Source of the DNA: UMGS1649 sp964481385
Lineage (GTDB): Bacteria > Bacillota > Clostridia > TANB77 > CAG-465
Reading direction: 5' to 3'
Length of the DNA stretch: 5,716 nt
Assembly: GCA_964481385.1 (NCBI GenBank)
Contig: CAYZTN010000063.1
Span: 1-5,716 of the forward strand
Numbering within the stretch: the stretch's first letter is position 1; each line of letters opens with the position of its first letter. Of this stretch, positions 1 through 5,609 are shown one piece after another. The notes below the pieces were generated by a model. The model had not been told where the DNA came from. It did not search any database and saw only the letters and a program-made list of their open reading frames with translations. The position numbers were made by a program, and so were the translations under genes.

Positions 1-1
1 T

Positions 2-55
2 GAAGGAATAAAACATATTAATTTAATAGACTTTCTTTTAGATGATAATTTTTAA
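2..55 (+). CDS. 3' end of an unidentified protein gene (partial)
   Basis: An open frame enters from the left edge and ends with TAA at 53-55, encoding the C-terminal 17 residues EGIKHINLIDFLLDDNF. The stretch is too short to assign a family. The frame is supported only by being open from the edge and by the hairpin that overlaps its stop, which would suit the end of a transcription unit. The gene runs convergently towards the minus-strand peptidase gene. A chance open frame of 17 codons in AT-rich DNA cannot be excluded. Confidence 0.5.
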   Translation, partial: EGIKHINLIDFLLDDNF

Positions 56-68
56 GTTATCATCTAAA
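37..68 (+). terminator. AT-rich hairpin at the end of the left-edge gene
   Basis: TTTAGATGATAA (37-48) and TTATCATCTAAA (57-68) form a perfect 12-bp inverted repeat with an 8-nt loop containing the TAA stop. It is followed by TTTATTTG. The stem is AT-rich and the T tract is short, so it may be a weak terminator or only an mRNA 3'-end structure. Confidence 0.5.
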
Positions 69-80
69 TTTATTTGTTGC

Positions 81-117
81 AAAAAGTTAAGAGGGCGTGT
101 ATCCCCTCTTAAAATTT
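81..117 (-). terminator. Terminator of the M15 peptidase gene
   Basis: TTAAGAGGG (87-95) pairs perfectly with CCCTCTTAA (104-112) around an 8-nt loop. Read on the minus strand, the stem overlaps the peptidase stop codon (109-111) and is followed by CTTTTTG, the usual rho-independent form. Because the left-edge gene converges here, the hairpin may also help stop + strand transcription, but its + strand tail (AAATTTATTTG) is poorer. Confidence 0.75.
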
Positions 118-378
118 ATTTGTAAGTTTTCTCCAAGTGTTACAACCAACAATTCCATCTTGAGATAAGCTGTTGGCTTTTTGGAATCTTTGTACAGCAG
201 CTTTTGTTTTTGCACCAAATATTCCATCTATGTTTCCAAGGTTATATCCTATGTAAGTTAATGCGTCTTGTAGTACCATTACGTATACTCCACGGCTTCC
301 TTGCTTTATTAAAGGATAACCGCCAGTAGCACAAGCTGGTTTGCCTGTTCTACCATCTACGTGTACCCAGGTAGGTGT
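109..378 (-). pseudogene. 3' part of a split M15 peptidase / PG-binding protein gene
   Basis: This fragment encodes TPTWVHVD followed by a roughly 70-residue peptidoglycan-binding domain (PG_binding_1 type). Visible landmarks are the segment GSRGVYVMVLQDAL, then DGIFGAKTKAAVQRFQ and QDGIVGCNTWRKL, ending with TAA at 109-111. The HVD triplet supplies the third zinc ligand (His) of the M15 active site, whose first two ligands are encoded by the other fragment more than 3 kb away (3473-3892, same strand). Upstream of 378 the frame runs into element DNA and meets a stop (TAG on the minus strand, 421-423) without an ATG, so this part has no start of its own and is probably not translated. Joined to the 5' part at the shared 15-bp repeat, it completes a protein of about 215 residues. 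The family assignment rests on motif recall, not on a search. Confidence 0.9.
364..378. repeat. Left attachment-site core (direct repeat copy 1)
   Basis: TACCCAGGTAGGTGT, identical to 3500-3514. The chromosomal side is to the left (ends ...ACGTG) and the element side to the right (starts GATTTTGG). The dyad of the reconstructed attP is centred on CA, here at 368-369, which is the expected crossover dinucleotide for a serine recombinase. Confidence 0.9.
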
Positions 379-499
379 GATTTTGGAAATTAAACACTTG
401 TATTTGAAATGTCTATTTAGCTATAAAGCAGGAATAGATGTGTCCACACATTATATATACAGCTTAAAAGCAAAGCTTTTAACATATGTCCACAAGCTA

Positions 500-533
500 A
501 AATATGTATCCAATTTCGGATATATATTTTTTT
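500..533 (+). terminator. Rho-independent-type hairpin in the element left end
   Basis: AAATATGTATCC (500-511) pairs with GGATATATATTT (518-529) across all 12 positions, counting one G-U wobble, around the 6-nt loop AATTTC. T residues continue to 533. It lies well upstream of the first element gene, so it would end either read-through from the left or a short leader or small RNA starting near 435. The stem is AT-rich apart from two closing G-C pairs. Confidence 0.5.
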
Positions 534-565
534 GAACTTTTTACAGTATTTTTTAATTTTAACTA

Positions 566-611
566 GTACTTTATGACTGTTAAGAAGTGAAAGAAAATAT
601 GTCATAAGTAC
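566..611. promoter_or_regulatory. Imperfect inverted repeat upstream of the recombinase genes
   Basis: GTACTTTATGAC (566-577) and GTCATAAGTAC (601-611) are complementary apart from one extra T, with a 23-nt gap. The repeat lies 37 bp before the GTG of the 37-aa ORF, a position suited to an operator for the element's own regulator or to a recombinase accessory site. No regulator gene is visible in the element, so the function is unknown. Confidence 0.35.
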
Positions 612-647
612 AAGTTTTGTAATAATATGATGTATTAGGTGATTTGG

Positions 648-761
648 GTGAATGATATTGAAGTTGAATATGTGTTTAATGATAATGCAGATACTACTTT
701 AGATGATATCTTAATATATATACTTAACTCAAAAATTAGGGTGGTAGACTTTCAAGATTAA
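648..761 (+). CDS. 37-aa protein upstream of the serine recombinase
   Basis: GTG start at 648 with AGGTG (637-641) six bases upstream, a good SD; an upstream ATG pair in the same frame is cut off by a TAG at 636. The product begins MNDIEVEYVFNDNADTTLDD and ends RVVDFQD before TAA (759-761). It is acidic and shows no membrane segment. It lies 32 bp ahead of the recombinase start in the same direction, so the two are probably co-transcribed. I have the impression that short ORFs in this position are common before large serine recombinases in clostridial elements, but I cannot name a family. A directionality factor or regulator is one possibility. It is the only element gene with no interruption. 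Confidence 0.65.
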   Translation: MNDIEVEYVFNDNADTTLDDILIYILNSKIRVVDFQD

Positions 762-793
762 GCTTAATATAATATGTTTAAAGGAGTGCTAAA

Positions 794-2365
794 GTGGAAT
801 ATAAAGTTGGAGCGTATGTAAGACTTTCTAGAGATGATGAGATAAAAAAGTCAAACTTTTCAGAAAGCATAAATAATCAAAAGGAATATATATTAAAGTA
901 TATTGAGAATAATGGTTTAGACTTAATTAACATCTATGTTGATGATGGTTTTTCTGGTACAAATTTTGATAGGCCACGGTTTTAAAACACTTATGCAAGA
1001 TATTGAGTCTGGTAATATAAATATGGTTATTACAAAAGATTTATCTAGACTTGGTCGTGACCACATTGAAACTGGAAATTTAATTGAAAAAGTCTTTCCT
1101 GCTCATAATATTCGTTATGTCGCTATAAACGATGGGTATGATAGCTTAGATGAAGATTCTTCTGCAAACGATATAGCTCCATTTAAAAACGTGTTTAATG
1201 ATATGTATGCTAAAGACATTTCTAAAAAAGTACGTACGGCATTATACACCAAACAATTAAATGGCGACTTTATTGGAACAAATGCTCCTATTGGATATAT
1301 TAAAGATAAGGAAAACAAACATAAACTTGTAATAGATGAAAATACTGCTTACATCGTTAAAAGAATATATAAAGAGTTTTTAAGTGGTAAACGGTTTAAA
1401 TAGCATATGTAAAGATTTAATAAAAGATAATATTCCAAATCCTGCAAGATTAAATAATAGTGGTAATAATACTCTTTGGAATTCTACAACTATTAGAAGA
1501 ATACTTAAAAATGAAGTATATATTGGTAATACTATTGGACATAAGGTGAAAAAAATAAATTATAAACTAAAGAAACAGATAATGCTTAATAAAGATAATT
1601 GGATAAAGGTAGAAAATACACATGAACCTATCATCTCAAAAGAAGATTTTTATAAAGTGCAAAACATATTGGGTAAGAGGTCATATACGCCTCTTAAACG
1701 GCAAAACTCACTTACTTACTGGAATTATATATTGTGCAAATTGTGGGGCTAAATATACTTATATAAAAGGATATAAAAGTTCAAGTTATGCAATATGCAG
1801 AAACAAAAAAATATATGGTAATATGATTTGTAACTGTAAGAGCATAAAAGAAGAAGTACTAAATAATATAGTTAGGGTTTCTATAAAAGATGTTATTTCT
1901 AAATATGCTAATAAAGATTACATAGTGAATAATTTGGATAATAAAGCTAATGATAGTTTGAAAAATAATTTAATAAAGGAAAAAGAATCTTTAAAATTAA
2001 AACTTAAAGAAAGTAATAATATAAAATTTAATTTGTATAAGGATAAAGTAAATTCCATTGTTTCTGAAAAAGACTATACTCTATTTGTAAGTAATATAAA
2101 CAAAGATATTGAAAGGTATGAAAATAGAATAAAAAGTATAGATAGTAGTCTTGAAAATGTAGATAATGAGATTAAAAACAAAAATGAATTGCGTAGTATT
2201 ATAAACAGCTATTTTAGTGTTGATAGTTTTGATAGGAACGATATTTTACAACTAATAGAAAAAATTGAAATAGGTGCTCACATTGAACACCCTAAAATAA
2301 AAATATATTTTAAATTCAAAAAACATCTAAATTTATCTTGGCAAAAGAACGAATGTTTTATATAA
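794..2365 (+). pseudogene. Large serine recombinase with three +1 frameshifts
   Basis: GTG start at 794, with AAGGAG (781-786) seven bases upstream. Skipping one C at 977, 1392 and 1699 gives a 522-residue protein, the usual size for TnpX/phage-type large serine integrases. Residues 1 to about 150 are the resolvase catalytic domain, with nucleophile Ser12 in AYVRLSRDD and the DLSRLGRDH motif at 82-90. The recombinase domain (about 155-300) contains PIGYIKD, an SGKGLNSICKDL segment and IRRILKNEVYIG. The zinc ribbon has Cys313/Cys316 (YCANCG) and Cys334 with Cys345 or Cys347. A lysine- and glutamate-rich coiled coil (about 365-480) precedes the C-terminus. The sequence is otherwise well preserved, so the breaks are recent, recoded or sequencing errors. 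All catalytic and zinc-binding residues I looked for are present. It presumably inserted this element. Without frame restoration only a 63-residue stub is made. Confidence 0.92.
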
Positions 2366-2389
2366 TATTTTCACGTGGAGGTGGTTATA

Positions 2390-3220
2390 ATGAATGATAT
2401 TGAAATATATAATGAAAGCATATTTGAAAATATTAAACATGTTGATGAAAATGGTGATGAATTTTGGGAAGCAAGAGAATTACAAAGTATTTTAGGCTAT
2501 AAAGAATAGAGATATTTTTTGGCAGTTTTAGAAAAGGCACAAATTGCCTGTTCACAAAGTAATAATAGTATAAATTCCCATTTTGGTGTAAACACCAAAA
2601 TCGTAAATGCTGGTGCAACAAGGAAACCGATTATTGATTATAAATTGAGCAGATATGCATGTTACTTAATAGTCCAAAATGCAAACCCTAAATTTAAGGC
2701 AGTAGCTTTAGGTCAAACTTATTTTGCAGTTCAAACTAGAAAAATGGAATTATCAGAGGAAGAATATAACAAATTAACTGAAGATGAGAAAAGGTTATAT
2801 AGAAGAAGACAAACAAAAGATGGTAACAAAATCTTATATAAAATTGCTAAAGAAAAAGGTGTAAAAAATTTTGATAGATTTACAAATGCAGGATATAAAG
2901 GGTTATATAATGGTGAAACAGCAAATGACATAGCAAAAAGAAAAGGTTTAAGATATAGAGAGGATATACTAGATAATATGGGAAGTGTGGAATTGGGTGC
3001 TAACATATTTAGAATAACACAAACTGAAGCATTATTAGAAAAGCAAACAACACCTAATGAACAAATTGCGACAAATACTCACTATAATGTAGGAAAAGCT
3101 GTAAGAAATGCAATTAAAGAAATTGGTGGAACAATGCCCGAAAAACTACCAACACCATGTAAGTCTGTAAAAGAAATTGAATCTAAAATGAAAAAGGCGT
3201 TGATTAAAAATGATAAGTAA
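2390..3220 (+). pseudogene. dinD: DinD-like DNA-damage-inducible protein, in-frame TAG at codon 40
   Basis: ATG at 2390 preceded by a strong SD, GGAGGTG (2377-2383), six bases upstream. Read through one TAG (2507-2509), the frame runs 276 codons, close to the 274 residues of E. coli DinD. Resemblance is clear in the FWEARELQSILGYKE segment, in LSRYACYLIVQNANPK, in GQTYFAVQTRKMEL and in the mid-region FTNAGYKGLYNGET. The TAG replaces a residue that is Tyr in the family motif GYxxYR, so a single base change explains it. An internal TTG at 2519 has no good SD, and translation from it would lose the N-terminal domain. E. coli DinD is SOS-induced and inhibits RecA activities. I saw no LexA box upstream here. 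It lies 24 bp after the recombinase stop and overlaps the next ORF by 11 bp, suggesting one operon. Confidence 0.88.
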
Positions 3221-3423
3221 AGAGAATTTTATAGAATACTTAGAAAGATATAAAGAGTTAGTAGATATTGAAGAAAAAGTAGATAATGCTCTTAAAATTA
3301 TTAAATCCCGCTTTTAATAGCTTAGCTTTGGGCAAACATAATTTGTTGATTTTAGATATGTTAAAAGATTTAGCTCATGATAAATATAATTATATTGATT
3401 ACTATATTTATAAAATTAAATAG
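3210..3423 (+). pseudogene. Small phage-like protein, 70 aa, with one +1 frameshift
   Basis: ATG at 3210 overlaps the last 11 bases of dinD, typical of translational coupling. The first frame codes 35 residues, beginning MISKENFIEYLERYKELVDI, and stops at TAA 3315-3317. A second open frame continues from 3313 to TAG at 3421-3423 with the same composition and ends NYIDYYIYKIK. Skipping C3309 in TCC-CGC-TTT joins them as a 70-residue protein with KSAFNSLALGKHN at the junction. An extra T in the TTTT run (3312-3315) is an alternative break point. The acidic helical start and WIxYY/IDYY-like end resemble small unnamed proteins I associate with clostridial prophages, but I cannot give a family or function. 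The true stop being TAG shows that TAG is a stop for this operon if the reading is right. Confidence 0.6.
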
Positions 3424-3455
3424 TTAATTTATCCTAGATATTTATAGTATATGTA

Positions 3456-3485
3456 AAATTTTAGCACATATGCTATTTTATCATT
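3456..3485 (+). terminator. Possible weak terminator at the right end of the element
   Basis: TAGCA (3462-3466) and TGCTA (3471-3475) pair around CATA. An AAAA/TTTT extension pairs across a TTT bulge, followed by TTTTATCATTTT. It lies about 35 bp after the last element gene. The stem is short, so this is tentative. The same bases supply the minus-strand stop codon of the truncated peptidase. Confidence 0.3.
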
Positions 3486-3892
3486 TTCAAAACAACACCT
3501 ACCCAGGTAGGTGTAAGTGAAGCAGGTTCTACATATCCAAAAATACCTAAGTCTATTGCAAGGTTTCTTAGCCTATTTCTTTCAGAGTTTGCCATTGTTT
3601 GCCCCATATCCATCGCCATACCAGCGTAATGTTGAGACTGACCTGCGTGTCCGCCTTGCCATATTCGCTTAAATGCATATCCAACATATATAGGTTTTCC
3701 CCAGGCACTTCTTAACTTGTTCCATTTTTGCATAAAGGCTTTACTAGTCCATATAAGGTTGGAGTTTGAGCTTCCCATAAATTCACCAACGGTTAAAGTT
3801 CTGCCAGTTACATAAGGCATTGCGTCAGTTGTATTTCTATCATATTTTTCAATTTTATTTGTGTCATTGTTATATATTAAAATTCTTGGCAT
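3473..3892 (-). pseudogene. 5' part of a split M15 peptidase gene, ending in element DNA
   Basis: ATG at 3892-3890 with AAGGAG on the minus strand (3905-3900) seven bases upstream; an in-frame ATG 11 codons earlier lacks an SD and reads through the SD itself. The product is 139 residues: 131 from the host gene, then eight (GVVLKMIK) from the element before TAG. The catalytic motif SQHYAGMAMDMGQ contains two M15 zinc ligands, His88 and Asp95. The third ligand would be His132 of WVHVD, which the insertion removes together with the PG-binding domain. No signal peptide is visible. The intact gene would encode a roughly 215-aa D,D-carboxypeptidase-like (Peptidase_M15_3 type) cell-wall enzyme. The truncated product should be inactive against peptidoglycan. 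The start MPRILIYNNDTNKIE and the GYAFKRIW motif match a protein type common in clostridia. Confidence 0.9.
3500..3514. repeat. Right attachment-site core (direct repeat copy 2)
   Basis: TACCCAGGTAGGTGT, identical to 364-378. On its element (left) side it extends into a near-perfect palindrome, ACACCTACCCAGGTAGGTGT (3495-3514), made of 9-bp arms around CA (3504-3505). The chromosomal side (AAGTGAAGC) encodes the peptidase residues before TPTWV. Confidence 0.9.
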
Positions 3893-4038
3893 AATTTTTC
3901 TCCTTGTATATAATATACTATTCAAAAAGTTAAATATTGTTAAAATTTAATACGCATTACAAAAGCATTTAGAATATTTCCTTGAAAAATAATACTTAAA
4001 AAGTTAAAGTTATCATACCTTGTATATAGGTGATACTT
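3893..4038. promoter_or_regulatory. Divergent intergenic region between peptidase and flippase
   Basis: The two genes are transcribed away from each other, so both promoters should lie here. For the + strand, TTGAAA (3982-3987), a 17-bp spacer and TAAAGT (4005-4010) is a possible weak pair. For the minus strand, TTAACA (3943-3938), 17 bp and TAGTAT (3920-3915) is a comparable one. An 11-mer AAAAAGTTAAA occurs twice (3924-3934 and 3998-4008). Such strings are easy to find in AT-rich DNA, so none of these is firm. Confidence 0.35.
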
Positions 4039-5541
4039 TTGAAAAAACCAAGTAGGTTTGTTTTTGATGCGTTTGTCTTAACAATATCTGGAATTTTAGC
4101 AAGGTTAATAGCTATTGTATTTAATGTATATTTATCTAAAAAAATAACGACAGAGGCTATGGGCGTATACCAAATGTTAATGTCTGTATATATGTTTGGC
4201 ATAAATATAGCGGTGGCAGGTTTAGGCCTTACTACCATAAAGCTTGTATCTAAAGAAGAAGCGTTAAACAATACAGATAAAGTAGCTATTGTTATGAAAA
4301 AAATAATTCGTTATACAGTTACAATGGGAAGCGTAGCGATGTTCCTTTTTATATTTACTGCAAGCTTTTTAGTAGAAAACGTATTAAACAGTTTAGTTAC
4401 TGAAAAAGTAATATATGTACTTGCTGCGTCACTTCCTTTTTTATCTGTGTCTTATGCGTTAAATGGGTATTTTACATCTGAAAGGAAAGTATTCAAAAGT
4501 GCAATTCTTCAGATTTTTGACCAAATATCTAAAGTAGTAATTATGGTGTGCTTTATGAATAAGTTTTTGCCGGGAGATTTGGAAAATGCGTGCATTGCAC
4601 TGGTATTAGGCGATACAGTATGTGAGGTGCTTTACTGTGTAATTACCCTAGTGTTATATAACCTGGATAAAAGAAAAGTAAAGCATGTGTTAAAAACAAG
4701 CGAGGAAAAAGAGATATCTAAAGAGATTGTCAAAGTAGCTTTTCCAATAGCTTTTACTGCTTGTATTCGTTCGGGTTTAAATGCATTAAAACAAGCAGTT
4801 ATACCTAAAAGCCTTGCAAAATCTAATATGTCATATAGCGAGGCAATATCTGAATATGGTGTGGTAAACGGTATGGCAATGCCAATAATTTCTTTTATGG
4901 CTGTGTTTATACAGCCGTTTAGTGGACTGCTATTGCCGCAGTTTTCGGAATATGCAGCAAGAAAAGATAGAAAAAAGATACTTTATACAATAGATAAGGT
5001 GTTTAGCACAACCATTTGTTATGCTATATGCATTATGGGAGGACTGTGGGCGTTTTCAGAAGAGTTAGGTTTATTGCTATATTCCAATGAAAGTGTTGGT
5101 TGGTATATAAAAATGCTATGCCCATTAGTTGTATTTATGTACTTGGACTCGACGGTAGATAGCATGTTAAGAGGTCTGGATAAACAAATAGGGGTAATGC
5201 TTTGTAATATTTTAGATTTAATCGTAAGTATAAGCTTTATATATTTTGTAGTACCAATAATGGGTGTTAAAGGCTACGTTGCTTCAATGTTTTTAAGCAC
5301 TGTGCTAAACGCAAGTATTAGTATTGCAATTTTAATACATACCGTGCATTTTGATTTCAAACTATTTGAATGGGTGTTAGTACCGCTTTTAGGTGCAGTA
5401 TTAGCTACTGTTATATCCACATTTGTTATACAAAAAGAAGTGCTTGGTTTTCTAAATATAAGCATAGGCCTTGGAATATATATCTTAGTTTTTGTTATAT
5501 ATTACATTGTAGTAAAAAGGCTAAAACAGAGGATATGTTAA
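4039..5541 (+). CDS. SpoVB/MATE-type oligosaccharide flippase
   Basis: Predicted polytopic membrane protein of the MOP/MATE superfamily, the group that flips lipid-linked sugars or peptidoglycan precursors across the cytoplasmic membrane (SpoVB, MurJ and Wzx relatives). With the TTG start at 4039 it is 500 residues and begins MKKPSRFVFDAFVLTISGI, close to the usual family start and size. AGGTGAT (4028-4034) is a perfect SD for this TTG, whereas the GTG at 4030, which would add three residues, overlaps that SD and has none of its own. Hydrophobic segments recur along the whole length (about a dozen), with the N-terminal EAMGVYQMLMSVYMFGINIA block typical of SpoVB-like proteins. Basic loops such as LDKRKVKH and SEYAARKDRKK separate them. 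The gene is intact, ends in TAA and has its own terminator. Which substrate it carries, and whether it acts in sporulation, cannot be told from the sequence. Confidence 0.9.
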   Translation: MKKPSRFVFDAFVLTISGILARLIAIVFNVYLSKKITTEAMGVYQMLMSVYMFGINIAVAGLGLTTIKLVSKEEALNNTDKVAIVMKKIIRYTVTMGSVAMFLFIFTASFLVENVLNSLVTEKVIYVLAASLPFLSVSYALNGYFTSERKVFKSAILQIFDQISKVVIMVCFMNKFLPGDLENACIALVLGDTVCEVLYCVITLVLYNLDKRKVKHVLKTSEEKEISKEIVKVAFPIAFTACIRSGLNALKQAVIPKSLAKSNMSYSEAISEYGVVNGMAMPIISFMAVFIQPFSGLLLPQFSEYAARKDRKKILYTIDKVFSTTICYAICIMGGLWAFSEELGLLLYSNESVGWYIKMLCPLVVFMYLDSTVDSMLRGLDKQIGVMLCNILDLIVSISFIYFVVPIMGVKGYVASMFLSTVLNASISIAILIHTVHFDFKLFEWVLVPLLGAVLATVISTFVIQKEVLGFLNISIGLGIYILVFVIYYIVVKRLKQRIC

Positions 5542-5561
5542 AAAAGAAATAATAATAAAGT

Positions 5562-5609
5562 AAAAATTGTATAACTCCATTTAAAAATAGTGGAGATTGT
5601 ACAATTTTT
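5562..5609. terminator. Strong hairpin terminator after the flippase gene
   Basis: AAAAATTGTA (5562-5571) pairs with TACAATTTTT (5600-5609), and CTCCA (5575-5579) with TGGAG (5591-5595). A small internal loop separates the two parts and the apical loop is 11 nt. It starts 20 bp after the flippase stop. The A tract on one side and T tract on the other would let it work in both directions. Confidence 0.85.

Larger units (their letters stand above)
379..647 (+). other. Left-end non-coding region of the element
   Basis: There is no convincing gene in these 269 bases. It holds an inverted repeat TTAAAAGC/GCTTTTAA (464-471, 475-482), a direct repeat TGTCCACA (441-448, 487-494), a terminator-like hairpin (500-533) and an imperfect inverted repeat (566-577, 601-611). 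A possible weak promoter is TTGTAT (398-403), an 18-bp spacer, then TATAAA (422-427). The first 20 or so bases (370-390) form one arm of the attP dyad. Short open frames here (for example around 341-535) cross the attachment-site core and lack coding character. Confidence 0.5.
364..3514 (+). mobile_element. 3.1-kb integrative element with serine recombinase and dinD
   Basis: The element splits a minus-strand peptidase gene and is bounded by identical 15-bp direct repeats 3,136 bp apart (364-378, 3500-3514). Deleting one unit rejoins the host gene in frame, with codon phase matching at GTA (Val131) followed by CAC (His132). Contents in order, all on the + strand, are a hairpin-rich left end, a 37-aa ORF, a large serine recombinase, a DinD homologue and a 70-aa small protein. 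Nothing for replication, conjugation or capsid is visible, so it may be a minimal integrative element, a satellite or a remnant of a larger one. Three of its four genes are interrupted by frameshifts or a stop. Unless these are recoded, the element can no longer mobilise itself, though it could be moved by a related recombinase supplied in trans. Confidence 0.92.

Noticed and set aside
341..605. Short open frames on both strands in the element left end
   Set aside because: They run across the attachment core or hairpins, have no convincing SD and show no recognisable motifs.
977..1703. Frameshifts explained by extra bases in T or A homopolymers next to the CGG codons
   Set aside because: Possible at each site taken alone (for example a T run at 980-983 or an A run at 1703-1706). 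It would leave four genuine CGG/CGC codons sitting exactly at breaks and nowhere else in the window, and would lose the Gly of DRPGF. It is not fully excluded.
2433..3006. Minus-strand open frames under dinD
   Set aside because: They lie opposite a clearly recognised gene and are the usual shadows of AT-rich coding DNA.
2519..3220. An independent gene starting at TTG 2519
   Set aside because: It is in the same frame as the ATG at 2390, which has a strong SD and encodes the DinD N-terminus. The TTG lacks an SD, so this is the remainder of one gene after the TAG.
3893..3925. Upstream ATG extending the peptidase by 11 residues
   Set aside because: The codons would read through the AAGGAG that serves the ATG at 3892, and MPRILIYNN is the usual start of this protein type.
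3924..4008. AAAAAGTTAAA 11-mer repeated as an operator pair
   Set aside because: The string is low-complexity AT DNA and a similar AAAAAGTTAA occurs at 81-90. There is no dyad symmetry and nothing to link it to a regulator.
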